A stretch of DNA of 64,000 nucleotides from Bacteroidota bacterium (GTDB lineage: Bacteria; Bacteroidota; Bacteroidia; Bacteroidales; NBLH01): assembly GCA_025361565.1 (NCBI GenBank), contig JANYKN010000032.1, forward strand, positions 62,001 through 126,000, in the 5' to 3' direction. The notes below the pieces were generated by a model. The model made no database searches. It worked only from the letters and a program-made list of their open reading frames with translations, and had not been told where the DNA came from. The number at the start of each line of letters is the position of its first letter. Within the stretch, counting starts at the first letter, position 1. Positions 1 to 8,133 of the stretch are shown here, piece after piece. A program made the translations under genes and the position numbers.

Positions 1-791
1 TCAAGCATCAAGTATCTTATAAACAGAAGAAAACCTAAGATTAAGATCATTCTTCTATCTGCATTACTTTGTTGCGTTGAAATTTGTCGAAACCATTTAT
101 TAAAATATAAAAACAAGAACGCAATACCTAAAAAATATAGAAATCCAACAAAATCCCAGTTCTCGCTCTTTGAAAAAATAGTATTGGTTGGCACAAGCGA
201 AAATAAATAGTGGTTTTCTAAATCATTAATATCGTAACTATATGATAAAGAAACTATTGAAATTTGAATAGAGGAAGGTAATCCAAAATCTGATTGGAAC
301 GAATTTACCAAAAACTCATTCTCATAAGAATAATCATTTCTAATTAAAATAAGGCCAACCAGTTCAAAGTTTTTGTCATGAATGTTTTTTACATAATACC
401 ATGCATTGTTTAATTTTATGATACTATTGTTCAATTTCGATTCCGTAAATTTTGTATTTATTTCAACTGAATTATCAGTCCAAAATTTGAGTGAATCATC
501 TATGTAAATGAGTAAAATAAAGCCTTGTTCTTTTAATTGATTAAAGTTAAGTGCAGAAAAAGTTTCAAATAGATTAAGCTGGTTATTGTTGGATAAAGGT
601 TTAATCTTTTGCTCAGTTGATAGAAGGATTTTATCGATATCTTTTTCTTTTTGAAACAACACCTTTCTGAATTTTTCAATATCAACCTGATAATTTTCGG
701 GCTTTAGGGCGTTTCTTTCAATGATTGTGGCTATTACAATCAGAATAACTGCAATGATCAAAAATTTAAAACTAAATATAAGTTTTTTCAA
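1..791 (-). CDS. Membrane-anchored sensor-like protein, N-terminal part
   Basis: This reading frame runs off the left edge, so only about 263 N-terminal residues are visible. It starts with a hydrophobic helix (about residues 4-24), continues with a polar region of roughly 185 residues, and then has two further membrane helices near residues 211-228 and 245-262. That layout, with a large domain between helices, suits an extracytoplasmic sensor region of a Bacteroidota histidine kinase, but no kinase motif is inside the window, so this is inference. No ATG is in frame. The best start is a TTG at 789-791, 7 bases after the rlmH stop, which implies co-transcription with rlmH. Two in-frame stops lie shortly upstream, so the start cannot be much earlier. 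Confidence 0.6.
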   Translation of the reverse strand, partial: MKKLIFSFKFLIIAVILIVIATIIERNALKPENYQVDIEKFRKVLFQKEKDIDKILLSTEQKIKPLSNNNQLNLFETFSALNFNQLKEQGFILLIYIDDSLKFWTDNSVEINTKFTESKLNNSIIKLNNAWYYVKNIHDKNFELVGLILIRNDYSYENEFLVNSFQSDFGLPSSIQISIVSLSYSYDINDLENHYLFSLVPTNTIFSKSENWDFVGFLYFLGIAFLFLYFNKWFRQISTQQSNADRRMILILGFLLFIRYLML

Positions 792-798
792 TTTGCTT

Positions 799-1272
799 TT
801 ATTGATTATGATATGGCAACCCTTTTATTATAGTAAACGCACGATAAATTTGTTCAAGGAAAAAAAGCCTGATAATCTGATGCGAAAATGTCATTTTAGA
901 AAGTGAAAGTTTAAAATCAGCTCTATCATATATTTCAGTTGAAAAACCATATGCACCTCCAACAATAAAAATCAACTGTTTTATATTTTGATCAGTTTTT
1001 TTTAAAAGAAAATCAGCAAATCCTTCCGAAGTATATGTGATTCCTTTTTCATCGAGTATAATTACATAATCTCCTTGTGTAATGTACTTAATAATTTGCA
1101 TGCCTTCTTTTTTTTTGATTTCATCTATAGGCATATTTTTTGTGTTTTTGATATCTGGAATAAATATTTGCTCAAAATCGACAAAATGTTTGAGTCTGCT
1201 TTGATAAAGCTCAATTCCTTCATCAACAAACTTGAAAATTGTTTTACCTATACAGAGCAATTTTATTTTCAT
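799..1272 (-). CDS. rlmH: 23S rRNA (pseudouridine1915-N3)-methyltransferase RlmH
   Basis: RlmH is a small SPOUT-class methyltransferase that methylates N3 of pseudouridine 1915 in 23S rRNA using S-adenosylmethionine, acting on the assembled ribosome. The 157-residue product shows the family pattern: MKIKLLCIGK at the N-terminus, VIILDEKG, the cofactor-binding FIVGGAYGFS, and the C-terminal MTFSHQIIRL...GLPYHNQ. The frame can be extended to a TTG at 1299, but the ATG at 1272 gives the usual family length and N-terminus, so I chose it. The sensor-like gene follows 7 bases after its stop. In many Bacteroidota this gene lies close to DUF4783 and nadC, as it does here, though on the opposite strand. 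Confidence 0.96.
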   Translation of the reverse strand: MKIKLLCIGKTIFKFVDEGIELYQSRLKHFVDFEQIFIPDIKNTKNMPIDEIKKKEGMQIIKYITQGDYVIILDEKGITYTSEGFADFLLKKTDQNIKQLIFIVGGAYGFSTEIYDRADFKLSLSKMTFSHQIIRLFFLEQIYRAFTIIKGLPYHNQ

Positions 1273-1796
1273 CAATTTAAAAATCAGAAACTTTTCCAAA
1301 AATATAAAAATGATTGGTAAAAGTCACTTTTTATACACATGAATCCATGCTTTTCTTACATTTTTTCTTATTTCCAAGTCATTTTTTAAAATCTGAAAGT
1401 CAAAAATATTTGAGAATACAGATTTGAATATCATTTTATTAAAATAGCATTTAATATTTTTATTCTGAATGCGTTTCTTCCACGTTTTTATCGTTAACAT
1501 AAATCGTGCAAGATTTTCATTAAACCGGGATTTGAAATTAGCTTAAAAGTTATTTTTTTTACAATTATTTGGATAATCAAATAAATGAAATACTTAGAAT
1601 AATAATTTAAAGTTTTCAGAAGGAGCTGTTGTGAGTTTAATGTATTAGAGTACTTGATATTATGAGAAATGCCGGTTAAATTTCATGTTGCTTTTAAAAT
1701 TTAAATACCAATATTAAAATGAATGGATGGTTCAATTTTTGTTGCGCGAAATAATAAAATTATCAATTGTGCTTATTGCGAAAAACTACAATTAAA
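1273..1796. other. Intergenic region between divergent rlmH and DUF4783 genes
   Basis: About 520 AT-rich bases separate the two divergent genes. I see no convincing open frame, RNA fold or repeat here. The region must hold the promoters of both flanking genes, but no clear TAnnTTTG element could be assigned to either. Confidence 0.5.
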
Positions 1797-2192
1797 TTGA
1801 AAAATATAATAGCATACCTATTTATCATTTTTATTCTTTCGGTAACATCTCTGATTGAAGCACAAAATGTTTTTCCATCGGAGGTCAAGCAAGCAATAAT
1901 TTCTGGAAATTCGCAACATCTAGCTGATTTTTTCAATCAAAATATAGAATTGCTCATCAAGAATAAAGAAGATGTATATAGCAAAGCTCAGGCTGAGCAT
2001 ATCATGAAAGATTTTTTCAGCAAAAATATTCCCGATGATTTTATTATAGAAATCGATGACCAAAGCGATGGCGTTCATTATTTAATTGGAAATATGACAA
2101 CTTCAGGTGGTAAATTCAGGGTTTATCTGGTTTATCAGAACATCAAAGGCAAGTCGCTGATTAACAGGTTGAACATTAGTGAATACAATTAA
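1797..2192 (+). CDS. DUF4783 family secreted protein
   Basis: This is a small exported protein of about 131 residues, ending about 140 bases before nadC. It begins with a signal peptide (MKNIIAYLFIIFIL... cleaved near LIEAQ). The mature part, with the sequence QAIISGNSQHLADFF and a later FRVYLVYQNIKG, has the look of the DUF4783 family, which adopts an NTF2-like fold in known members; the biochemical role is unknown. No ATG lies in frame. A TTG at 1797 gives the most natural signal peptide, and another TTG at 1767 would add ten residues. The family is commonly found next to nadC in Bacteroidota. Confidence 0.8.
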   Translation: MKNIIAYLFIIFILSVTSLIEAQNVFPSEVKQAIISGNSQHLADFFNQNIELLIKNKEDVYSKAQAEHIMKDFFSKNIPDDFIIEIDDQSDGVHYLIGNMTTSGGKFRVYLVYQNIKGKSLINRLNISEYN

Positions 2193-2270
2193 TTACCATT
2201 TCCCAAAATTAAACGTGATCATTGCAAATTTAAAGTCCTTATCTACATTTTCATGTTTTTAGAATCCTAA

Positions 2271-2304
2271 TTGTTATTCTGTATCTCCAATTTCAATATA
2301 TTTG
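2271..2304 (+). promoter_or_regulatory. Bacteroidota-type promoter of nadC
   Basis: A TATATTTG element at 2297-2304 fits the Bacteroidota -7 consensus TAnnTTTG, and a TTG at 2271-2273 could be the -33 element at 23 bases spacing, slightly long. The nadC ATG follows 25 bases after the -7 element, giving a short leader without room for a riboswitch. Confidence 0.5.
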
Positions 2305-2328
2305 TAGCCACAATTAAAAAAAACAAAC

Positions 2329-3177
2329 ATGGTGGATTTTGATAAAATGATCGATGAGTTGATTGATAGGGCTATACATGAAGATATTGGAGATGGAGAT
2401 CATACATCATTGGCTTGCGTACCCGCTCATTCCCAGGGCGGGGCTCAACTTTTAGTTAAAGAGCCATGTATTATTGCAGGGGTTAATATCGCCCATAGAA
2501 TTTTCCGAAGAATTGATGAGAATATTATTATAAAACATATTATTAAAGATGGAACAAAAGTTGAAATTGGTGATGTTGTAATGGTGGTTTTTGGAAAAAC
2601 TCATTCTATATTACAAGCTGAAAGATTAGTTTTAAATGTGATGCAGAGAATGAGCGGAATAGCTACAAATACTGGGAGGTATGTTGAAAAACTTCACGGA
2701 CTTAAGACAAAAATACTCGACACCCGTAAAACTACTTTAGGTAACAGGGTTCTTGAAAAAATGGCAGTTCGCATTGGTGGGGGACAAAATCACAGGTTTG
2801 GTCTATTCGATATGATTTTGGTTAAAGACAATCATATTGATTTTGCAGGTGGAATAGAAATGGCTATTGTAAAAGTACAAGAATACTTAACGCTATTAGA
2901 TAAAAAAATACCTGTCGAAATTGAAGTCCGCAATATGACAGAACTTGAGGATGTTCTTAAGGCGGGTTTTGTAGATAGGATAATGCTGGATAACTTTTCA
3001 ATTCCTGAAACTATTGAAGCAGTAAAACTAATAAATGGACGTTTTCAAACTGAATCTTCAGGTGGGATAACTTTAAAAACTATCCGCGATTATGCAATGT
3101 GTGGCGTTGATTACATCTCTGTTGGAGGTTTAACACATCAGATAAAAAGTGTAGATCTTAGTTTAAAAGCACTTTGA
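2329..3177 (+). CDS. nadC: Nicotinate-nucleotide pyrophosphorylase (carboxylating)
   Basis: NadC converts quinolinate and phosphoribosyl pyrophosphate to nicotinate mononucleotide, CO2 and pyrophosphate in de novo NAD synthesis, in the cytoplasm. The 282-residue protein has the typical family length and motifs: EDIGDGDHTS near the N-terminus, MQRMSGIAT, the active-site stretch LDTRKTTLGNRVLEK followed by GGGQNHRFGL, VEIEVRN, DRIMLDNF and the C-terminal ISVGGLTHQIK phosphate-binding loop. The ATG at 2329 lies just after a recognisable promoter. No nadA or nadB is in the window, so quinolinate must come from genes elsewhere or from outside. Confidence 0.97.
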   Translation: MVDFDKMIDELIDRAIHEDIGDGDHTSLACVPAHSQGGAQLLVKEPCIIAGVNIAHRIFRRIDENIIIKHIIKDGTKVEIGDVVMVVFGKTHSILQAERLVLNVMQRMSGIATNTGRYVEKLHGLKTKILDTRKTTLGNRVLEKMAVRIGGGQNHRFGLFDMILVKDNHIDFAGGIEMAIVKVQEYLTLLDKKIPVEIEVRNMTELEDVLKAGFVDRIMLDNFSIPETIEAVKLINGRFQTESSGGITLKTIRDYAMCGVDYISVGGLTHQIKSVDLSLKAL

Positions 3178-3803
3178 TTTGAAAATGGGAATTATAATAT
3201 GTTTTAATAGAACGAGGTAGCAATCCTTGAGTTCAATCTTTTTTGTATACAAAACTGTTTTAGCCAGCGGACTTTCATAATCTTTTGCAGATTTTACTGA
3301 AATCGCCAAATCGAATTCGAAAACTATGTTTTTGTCATTTAATCAGTTTTTATGAAAATATTAAAAGAAAACCAGATAATAAAACCCAAAACAAATCTTA
3401 AATTTCAATCAATAAATCTTACAATAAGCTTCACCTAAAATGATTCCAATCTGACCATAACAACACTTTTGTACTTTCAAATTCAGATTACTTCATATTC
3501 AAGATAAAAGTGTGTTGTACTGAAAACATTGACAAGTAAACTTATAAAACAACCTGAAAATTCCGATAACTACACCTTTCTTTATCTATTGTACTTTCTT
3601 TTGGAAAAATACAATTCTCTAATATTTTTTTGTTATTTTTACTGATAAAGTTGAACAGCTAACTGATGCATTGATTTTGCAAATCATTCTTAATTTTAAG
3701 TTTATACACTTTTCATAAAAATAATTTTTATTAATAATTGAGCCTTGTTTATTTTCTCAATTGCTTTATAATTTGAGTTGATGCAGATTAAACGATAAAT
3801 ATA
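3178..3803. other. Intergenic region, no feature seen
   Basis: About 625 AT-rich bases between nadC and the hybrid kinase. I found no credible open frame, strong hairpin or repeat. It is longer than needed for the kinase promoter and may be decayed sequence. Confidence 0.5.
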
Positions 3804-5798
3804 ATGAGCAAAGAAATAAAATACATTAAGTCTTTTTTAGTTCTATTCATAACTGGTTTTACTATTCTCATGTTGAGTTCGTTAATATGGAATATTTACA
3901 AAGAAAATCAATCGGCCTATGAATTTGCAAAAGTAGAAGCCTTTGCAAGTTATAATAAAGATCTTTTGTATCGCCGCTGGGCCACAATGCATGGCGGTGT
4001 TTACGTTCCAATTTCCGAAACTACACCTCCCAATCCATATTTGGCTTTTATTCCAGACAGAGATATCATTACAAGTACTGGAAAAAAATTGACCCTTGTA
4101 AATCCTGCATACATGACAAGACAAGTATATGACATTGCAGAAGAGCAATATGGGGTAAAGGGGCATATAACGAGTTTAAAACCGATACGCCCAGAAAATA
4201 AGGCTGATGAATGGGAAACTAAGGCTCTAAAATTATTCGAAAAAGGAGAACAGGAATTTAGCAGTATTGAACAGATTGATAAAAAGGAATACCTAAGATA
4301 TATGCATTCAATGAAAGTTGAAAAAAATTGTTTGAAATGCCATGCAATACAAGGGTACAAGGAAGGAGAAGTTCGAGGCGGGATAAGTGTTTCAGTTCCA
4401 ATGGATAAGTATAATAAAATTGTAGTTGCTCAAATCAAGGATTTAACAATAACTCACTTTGTCATTTATTTATTAATTCTGGTTTTTGGCATATTGGGAT
4501 ATAAAAAAATCTTAAATGAAATACTAAAACGAAACTTAATACAAAAAAAGATTCTCGATAGCGAAGCCAATCTTCAGAGACAAAATAAAGAATATGCCTC
4601 ACTAAACGAAGAGTATAAATCTCAAAATGAGGAACTTTATAAAGCCAAGGAAAAAGCAGAAGAAAGTGACCTTTTAAAAACTTCATTCCTACAAAATATG
4701 TCGCACGAAATCCGAACACCTATGAATGCAATCATAGGTTTTGCCGGTTTACTGAACAAAGAAGAATTATCTGATGAAAAAAGGAAAAGTTTTTCAACAA
4801 TAATAATAAACAATACCAATCAATTACTTTCTGTAGTAACTGATATTCTTACCATATCATCGGTCGAAACCAAACAAGAAAAAACAACAATTCAGAAAGT
4901 TAATATTAACAACTTAATAATTGATTTACTGGCAATATATAAAACACAGGCCAGCAGCCAAAATATTTCAATCTATGTTAAACGGCAGCTGTCTGACAAA
5001 CAATCTGAAATTTATACCGACAATTCAAAAGTTACGCAAATATTAACTAATTTATTGACAAATGCATTAAAATTTACCCATAATGGATTTATTGAATTTG
5101 GGTACACCCTTGTAGAGACGAAAAACATTGCATCTAATCAAGCGATGAACCTACAAATGCAATTTTATGTAAAAGACACAGGAATAGGTATCGATTCAAA
5201 ACAACAGGATAAAATATTTGAACGTTTCAGGCAGGCAGATCTATCCATTACAAAGAAATATAGGGGAACAGGACTTGGACTTTCTATATCAAAAGGATTC
5301 GTGGAATTATTGGGTGGTAAAATCTGGGTTGAATCTAAGCCTGAAAAAGGCTCAACTTTTTATTTTACAATTCCATACAACCCAATTTATGAAGATTACA
5401 AGACAAGTTCAGGATTAAAACAGTTCGAAAAAACTTTAACAATATTAGTTGCTGAAGATCAGGAATTTAATTATCTTTTCATAGAAGAAGCTTTAAATGA
5501 TTTCAATTTAAAATTAATTCATGCAAAAGATGGAAAAGAAGCAATTGAAATCTGCAAATCAATCCCAGAAATAGATTTGATATTGATGGACATCAAGATG
5601 CCTGTAATGGATGGATATACAGCTGCAAAAATAATAAAAGAATTCAGGCCTGATTTACCAATTATTGCTCAATCGGCATATGCATTGGGGCATGAAATCG
5701 AAAAATACAATACTCCTGCTTTTAATGAGTATATTACAAAACCAATAAATGAAGATGAATTGAAACAAAAAATATTTAAATATATCAAAAAAGTGTAG
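3804..5798 (+). CDS. Hybrid sensor histidine kinase with heme-binding-like (DUF3365) sensor domain
   Basis: This is a membrane-bound hybrid two-component kinase of 664 residues. A helix at about 9-30 anchors the N-terminus; residues 35-205 resemble the DUF3365/Tll0287-like sensor domain and contain a c-type heme signature CLKCH (C176, C179, H180), pointing to redox or small-ligand sensing outside the inner membrane. A second helix lies at about 215-233, followed by a coiled coil. The HisKA box has the phosphoacceptor H301 in SHEIRTPMNA, and the ATPase domain shows NALKF, DTGIGI and GTGLGLSI. A receiver domain (about 545-660) has the phosphorylatable D596 in ILMDIKMPVMDG and the conserved lysine in ITKP. 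There is no output domain, so a separate regulator or phosphotransfer protein is expected. The IS element lies just downstream. Confidence 0.9.
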   Translation: MSKEIKYIKSFLVLFITGFTILMLSSLIWNIYKENQSAYEFAKVEAFASYNKDLLYRRWATMHGGVYVPISETTPPNPYLAFIPDRDIITSTGKKLTLVNPAYMTRQVYDIAEEQYGVKGHITSLKPIRPENKADEWETKALKLFEKGEQEFSSIEQIDKKEYLRYMHSMKVEKNCLKCHAIQGYKEGEVRGGISVSVPMDKYNKIVVAQIKDLTITHFVIYLLILVFGILGYKKILNEILKRNLIQKKILDSEANLQRQNKEYASLNEEYKSQNEELYKAKEKAEESDLLKTSFLQNMSHEIRTPMNAIIGFAGLLNKEELSDEKRKSFSTIIINNTNQLLSVVTDILTISSVETKQEKTTIQKVNINNLIIDLLAIYKTQASSQNISIYVKRQLSDKQSEIYTDNSKVTQILTNLLTNALKFTHNGFIEFGYTLVETKNIASNQAMNLQMQFYVKDTGIGIDSKQQDKIFERFRQADLSITKKYRGTGLGLSISKGFVELLGGKIWVESKPEKGSTFYFTIPYNPIYEDYKTSSGLKQFEKTLTILVAEDQEFNYLFIEEALNDFNLKLIHAKDGKEAIEICKSIPEIDLILMDIKMPVMDGYTAAKIIKEFRPDLPIIAQSAYALGHEIEKYNTPAFNEYITKPINEDELKQKIFKYIKKV

Positions 5799-5806
5799 AA
5801 AAAATC

Positions 5807-5814
5807 CGAAAGCG
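5807..5814. repeat. Left target-site duplication of the IS256 element
   Basis: CGAAAGCG, identical to 7270-7277 on the other side of the element. Without the IS the site would read TCCGAAAGCGGA, a small hairpin-forming palindrome. Confidence 0.8.
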
Positions 5815-5838
5815 GGAGACTGTAAAATAAATTCTGTC
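5815..5838. repeat. Left terminal inverted repeat of the IS256 element
   Basis: It begins GGAGACTGTAAA, similar to other IS256-family ends, and pairs with 7248-7269. A TAAATTTG promoter-like element lies just inside, at 5847-5854. Confidence 0.75.
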
Positions 5839-5869
5839 CAAAACAATAAATTTGTAAAGACAGAAAATT

Positions 5870-7081
5870 ATGGAATCCGAAGAGTTTAAAACAATGCGAG
5901 ACAGAGCCCTTGAGCAGTTGCGAAGCGGGCAATCCTTAACAGGTAAAGATGGTGTTTTCGCACCATTATTGAAACAGTTCATAGAGAGTGCACTAGAAGC
6001 CGAGATGTCCAGCCATCTGGATGATTTTGAGCGGATATCTGGCAACAAGCGCAACGGGAAGAAAAGCAAAACATTGAAGACCGGTTCGGGGGAAATTGAG
6101 ATTGCTACACCGCAAGACCGGAACAGCAGTTTCGAACCACAGCTGGTAAAAAAGCGGGAGACCGTCCTTGCCGACAACCTTGCACCCAAAATCATTGGCT
6201 TATATGGTCTTGGGATGAGTTTCAGGGATATATCCGGCCATATCAAAGAGATGTACGATGTTGAAATATCCCATTCCACGCTGAGTGAAATTACCGACCG
6301 GGTGATTCCCCAGGTGAAGGCCTGGCAATGCCGTGAGCTTGAGTCGCTTTATCCCATTGTATGGCTGGATGCGATGCACTACAAGGTCAGGGACGAAGGC
6401 AGGGTTGTAAGCCGTGCTGTTTATAATGTATTGGCCATCAATAAGGAAGGGCGGAAAGAACTTATCGGGATGTACATTTCGGAAAGCGAAGGTGCCAATT
6501 TCTGGTTGAGCGTTTTAACTGACCTTAAATCCAGGGGTTTACAAGACATCCTGATAGCCTGTATCGATAATTTAAATGGTTTTTCCGAAGCCATAGCCAG
6601 TATCTTTCCCGGTGTTGAAGTTCAATCCTGCATAGTCCACCAGGTGCGCAACTCCTTGAAATATGTTGCTTCCAAGGACCAAAAAACATTTATAAAGGAC
6701 CTCAAAAAAGTATATCAGGCTGTCAATAAAAACCTGGCCGAAGCCGAACTGCTCAACCTTGAAGAGAAATGGGGAAGCAAATATCCTGTGGTAATCAAAT
6801 CATGGAACAGCAATTGGGACAAACTCTCTGCCTACTTCCAGTATGACCAGCAAATCCGTAGGTTGATTTATACGACCAACGCAGTTGAAGGTTTTCACCG
6901 CCAAGTCAGAAAAGTAACCAAAACCAAGGGTGCTTTCCCTAACGATATGGCTTTGCTGAAGCTAATATACCTGGCAACAGAGAATATTTCAAGGAAATGG
7001 ACCCAGCCACTTCAAAACTGGTCACTTACAGTCCAACAATTACATATAAAGTTTGGTGAAAGGATGAAAATAGACCTCTAA
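5870..7081 (+). CDS. IS256-family transposase
   Basis: This 403-residue mutator-type (IS256) transposase catalyses cut-and-paste or copy-out movement of the surrounding element. The DDE catalytic residues are visible: D167 in VWLDAMHYK, D233 in ACIDNLNGF and E340 in NAVEGFHRQ, together with the family C/H signature in VQSCIVHQVRNS. The full family length is present with no frameshift or internal stop, so it may be active. The ATG at 5870 follows a possible internal TAAATTTG promoter at 5847-5854, which would leave a very short leader. Base composition is higher in G+C than the host genes on either side. Confidence 0.97.
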   Translation: MESEEFKTMRDRALEQLRSGQSLTGKDGVFAPLLKQFIESALEAEMSSHLDDFERISGNKRNGKKSKTLKTGSGEIEIATPQDRNSSFEPQLVKKRETVLADNLAPKIIGLYGLGMSFRDISGHIKEMYDVEISHSTLSEITDRVIPQVKAWQCRELESLYPIVWLDAMHYKVRDEGRVVSRAVYNVLAINKEGRKELIGMYISESEGANFWLSVLTDLKSRGLQDILIACIDNLNGFSEAIASIFPGVEVQSCIVHQVRNSLKYVASKDQKTFIKDLKKVYQAVNKNLAEAELLNLEEKWGSKYPVVIKSWNSNWDKLSAYFQYDQQIRRLIYTTNAVEGFHRQVRKVTKTKGAFPNDMALLKLIYLATENISRKWTQPLQNWSLTVQQLHIKFGERMKIDL

Positions 7082-7105
7082 TTTTTAATCCCAAAAGCAA
7101 AGAAA

Positions 7106-7184
7106 GGGCAGGATTTGAATTCTGTCAAGGGTATATAAACGGCTCCGTTCCTCCGCCGCCCTTGCCAGAATTCAAATCCTCCCC
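7106..7184. repeat. Long inverted repeat inside the 3' part of the IS256 element
   Basis: Arms 7106-7131 and 7159-7184 are complementary over about 26 bases with few mismatches (core GGATTTGAATTCTG / CAGAATTCAAATCC), separated by a 27-base loop rich in G+C. It lies between the transposase stop and the right end of the IS. It could act as a terminator or as a barrier to read-through into the element. Confidence 0.75.
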
Positions 7185-7247
7185 AAAAAAGCTTTTAAGA
7201 TTTAAAATTCGAAAAATTAATTAAATTTGTATGAAATAAATAAATCA

Positions 7248-7269
7248 GACAGAGTTTAGATTACACTCC
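7248..7269. repeat. Right terminal inverted repeat of the IS256 element
   Basis: Read inward on the complementary strand it starts GGAGTGTAATC and ends CTCTGTC. It matches the left end with three mismatches and a 2-base gap. Confidence 0.75.
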
Positions 7270-7277
7270 CGAAAGCG
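7270..7277. repeat. Right target-site duplication of the IS256 element
   Basis: CGAAAGCG, the second copy of the 8-bp duplication seen at 5807-5814. Confidence 0.8.
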
Positions 7278-7344
7278 GAAAACACTGGAAATATTGACAT
7301 TCTGAACAGCTCCTGAAATACTTATCAATTCCACGATTCAATTA

Positions 7345-7986
7345 TCATGGAGCAAGCCTTTCAATCAGCCATTTTCCTTCTTCTAACCTGTATTGAATCC
7401 TGTCACTTAAACGATCTGCTCTTCCCTGCCAAAACTCAAACAAATTCGGTTTAATAATATAACCGCCCCAAAATATTGGTCTGATTAACTTTCTGTTATG
7501 AAGACTTTCTTTCAACTCCTCCATCTTTTCATTCAAAAAATCGCGACTAGGAATTATTTGTGATTGTGGGGAAATAATGGATCCAATTTGACTATCAACC
7601 GCCCTGGAATTAAAATAATTATCAGAAACAGTAGAACTCAACTTTTCAATAATACCCTCAATTCGTATTTGACGATCAAGCTTTGACCAAAAGAAAACTA
7701 CTGAAACATTAGGATTATTCTTTATCTGCTGGCCTTTTTTACTAGAATAATTAGAGTAAAAAATAAAACCTTCCTCGCTTACACCTTTTAACAGAACAGC
7801 CCGTGAACTGGATTTTCCACTTTCACCAACGGTTGATAATATCATGGCATTAAAATCGTCAACACCCGATTCTTCAGCAAAATCAATCCAATTAACAAAC
7901 TGATTGATTGGATTTTCAACAACATCATTTACATCCAATTCTGCATAGGAATAACTTCTGTTGTATTTTGATAAATCTCTAAGCAT
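7345..7986 (-). CDS. pdxH: Pyridoxamine 5'-phosphate oxidase
   Basis: PdxH is a cytoplasmic FMN enzyme that oxidises pyridoxamine or pyridoxine 5'-phosphate to pyridoxal 5'-phosphate, the last step of vitamin B6 synthesis and salvage. The 213-residue product shows the family pattern: RAVLLKGVSEEGFIFYSNY, SKKGQQIKNNP, the FMN-contacting RQIRIEG, and the C-terminal dimer and substrate region EFWQGRADRLSDRI...W.IERLAP. The frame extends to an ATG at 8034, but the ATG at 7986 (MLRDLSKYNRSY) matches the usual length and N-terminus of the family, so I prefer it. It stands alone downstream of the ettA terminator. Confidence 0.95.
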   Translation of the reverse strand: MLRDLSKYNRSYSYAELDVNDVVENPINQFVNWIDFAEESGVDDFNAMILSTVGESGKSSSRAVLLKGVSEEGFIFYSNYSSKKGQQIKNNPNVSVVFFWSKLDRQIRIEGIIEKLSSTVSDNYFNSRAVDSQIGSIISPQSQIIPSRDFLNEKMEELKESLHNRKLIRPIFWGGYIIKPNLFEFWQGRADRLSDRIQYRLEEGKWLIERLAP

Positions 7987-8091
7987 AGTTGGGTTATTAT
8001 AATATATTAAGTTCACTGACTGCCCTAAATACATTGAATGCCTAACGTATTTAAAGTGCTAAAGAAAATGATTAATCTAATTATGAAATAA

Positions 8092-8118
8092 AAGTGCAAG
8101 TTTTAATTCCTTGCACTT
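8092..8118 (-). terminator. Rho-independent terminator after ettA
   Basis: A perfect 9-bp stem (AAGTGCAAG / CTTGCACTT) with a 9-base loop lies 16 bases past the ettA stop. On the minus strand it is followed by a T-rich stretch. Confidence 0.75.
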
Positions 8119-8133
8119 CAAGTATTTCTTAAA

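Larger units (their letters stand above)
5815..7269 (+). mobile_element. IS256-family insertion sequence, apparently complete
   Basis: A 1455-bp element carries one intact transposase. Its ends are imperfect inverted repeats: left 5815-5838 (GGAGACTGTAAAATAAATTC...) and right 7248-7269, which read inward agree at 19 of 22 aligned positions once a 2-base gap is allowed. An 8-bp direct repeat CGAAAGCG lies immediately outside both ends (5807-5814 and 7270-7277), the target-duplication size expected for IS256. The coding part is clearly richer in G+C than the flanks, which suggests recent arrival. It sits between the convergent kinase and pdxH genes and breaks neither. Alternative boundaries shifted by one or two bases are possible, since the direct repeat extends to CCGAAAGCGG. 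Confidence 0.9.

Noticed and set aside
2200-2330. Riboswitch ahead of nadC
   Set aside because: The leader after the promoter is only about 25 bases and no known aptamer pattern is seen.
4001-4360. Long antisense frames inside the hybrid kinase gene
   Set aside because: They lie opposite a gene with clear domains and have no start signals; they are shadow frames.
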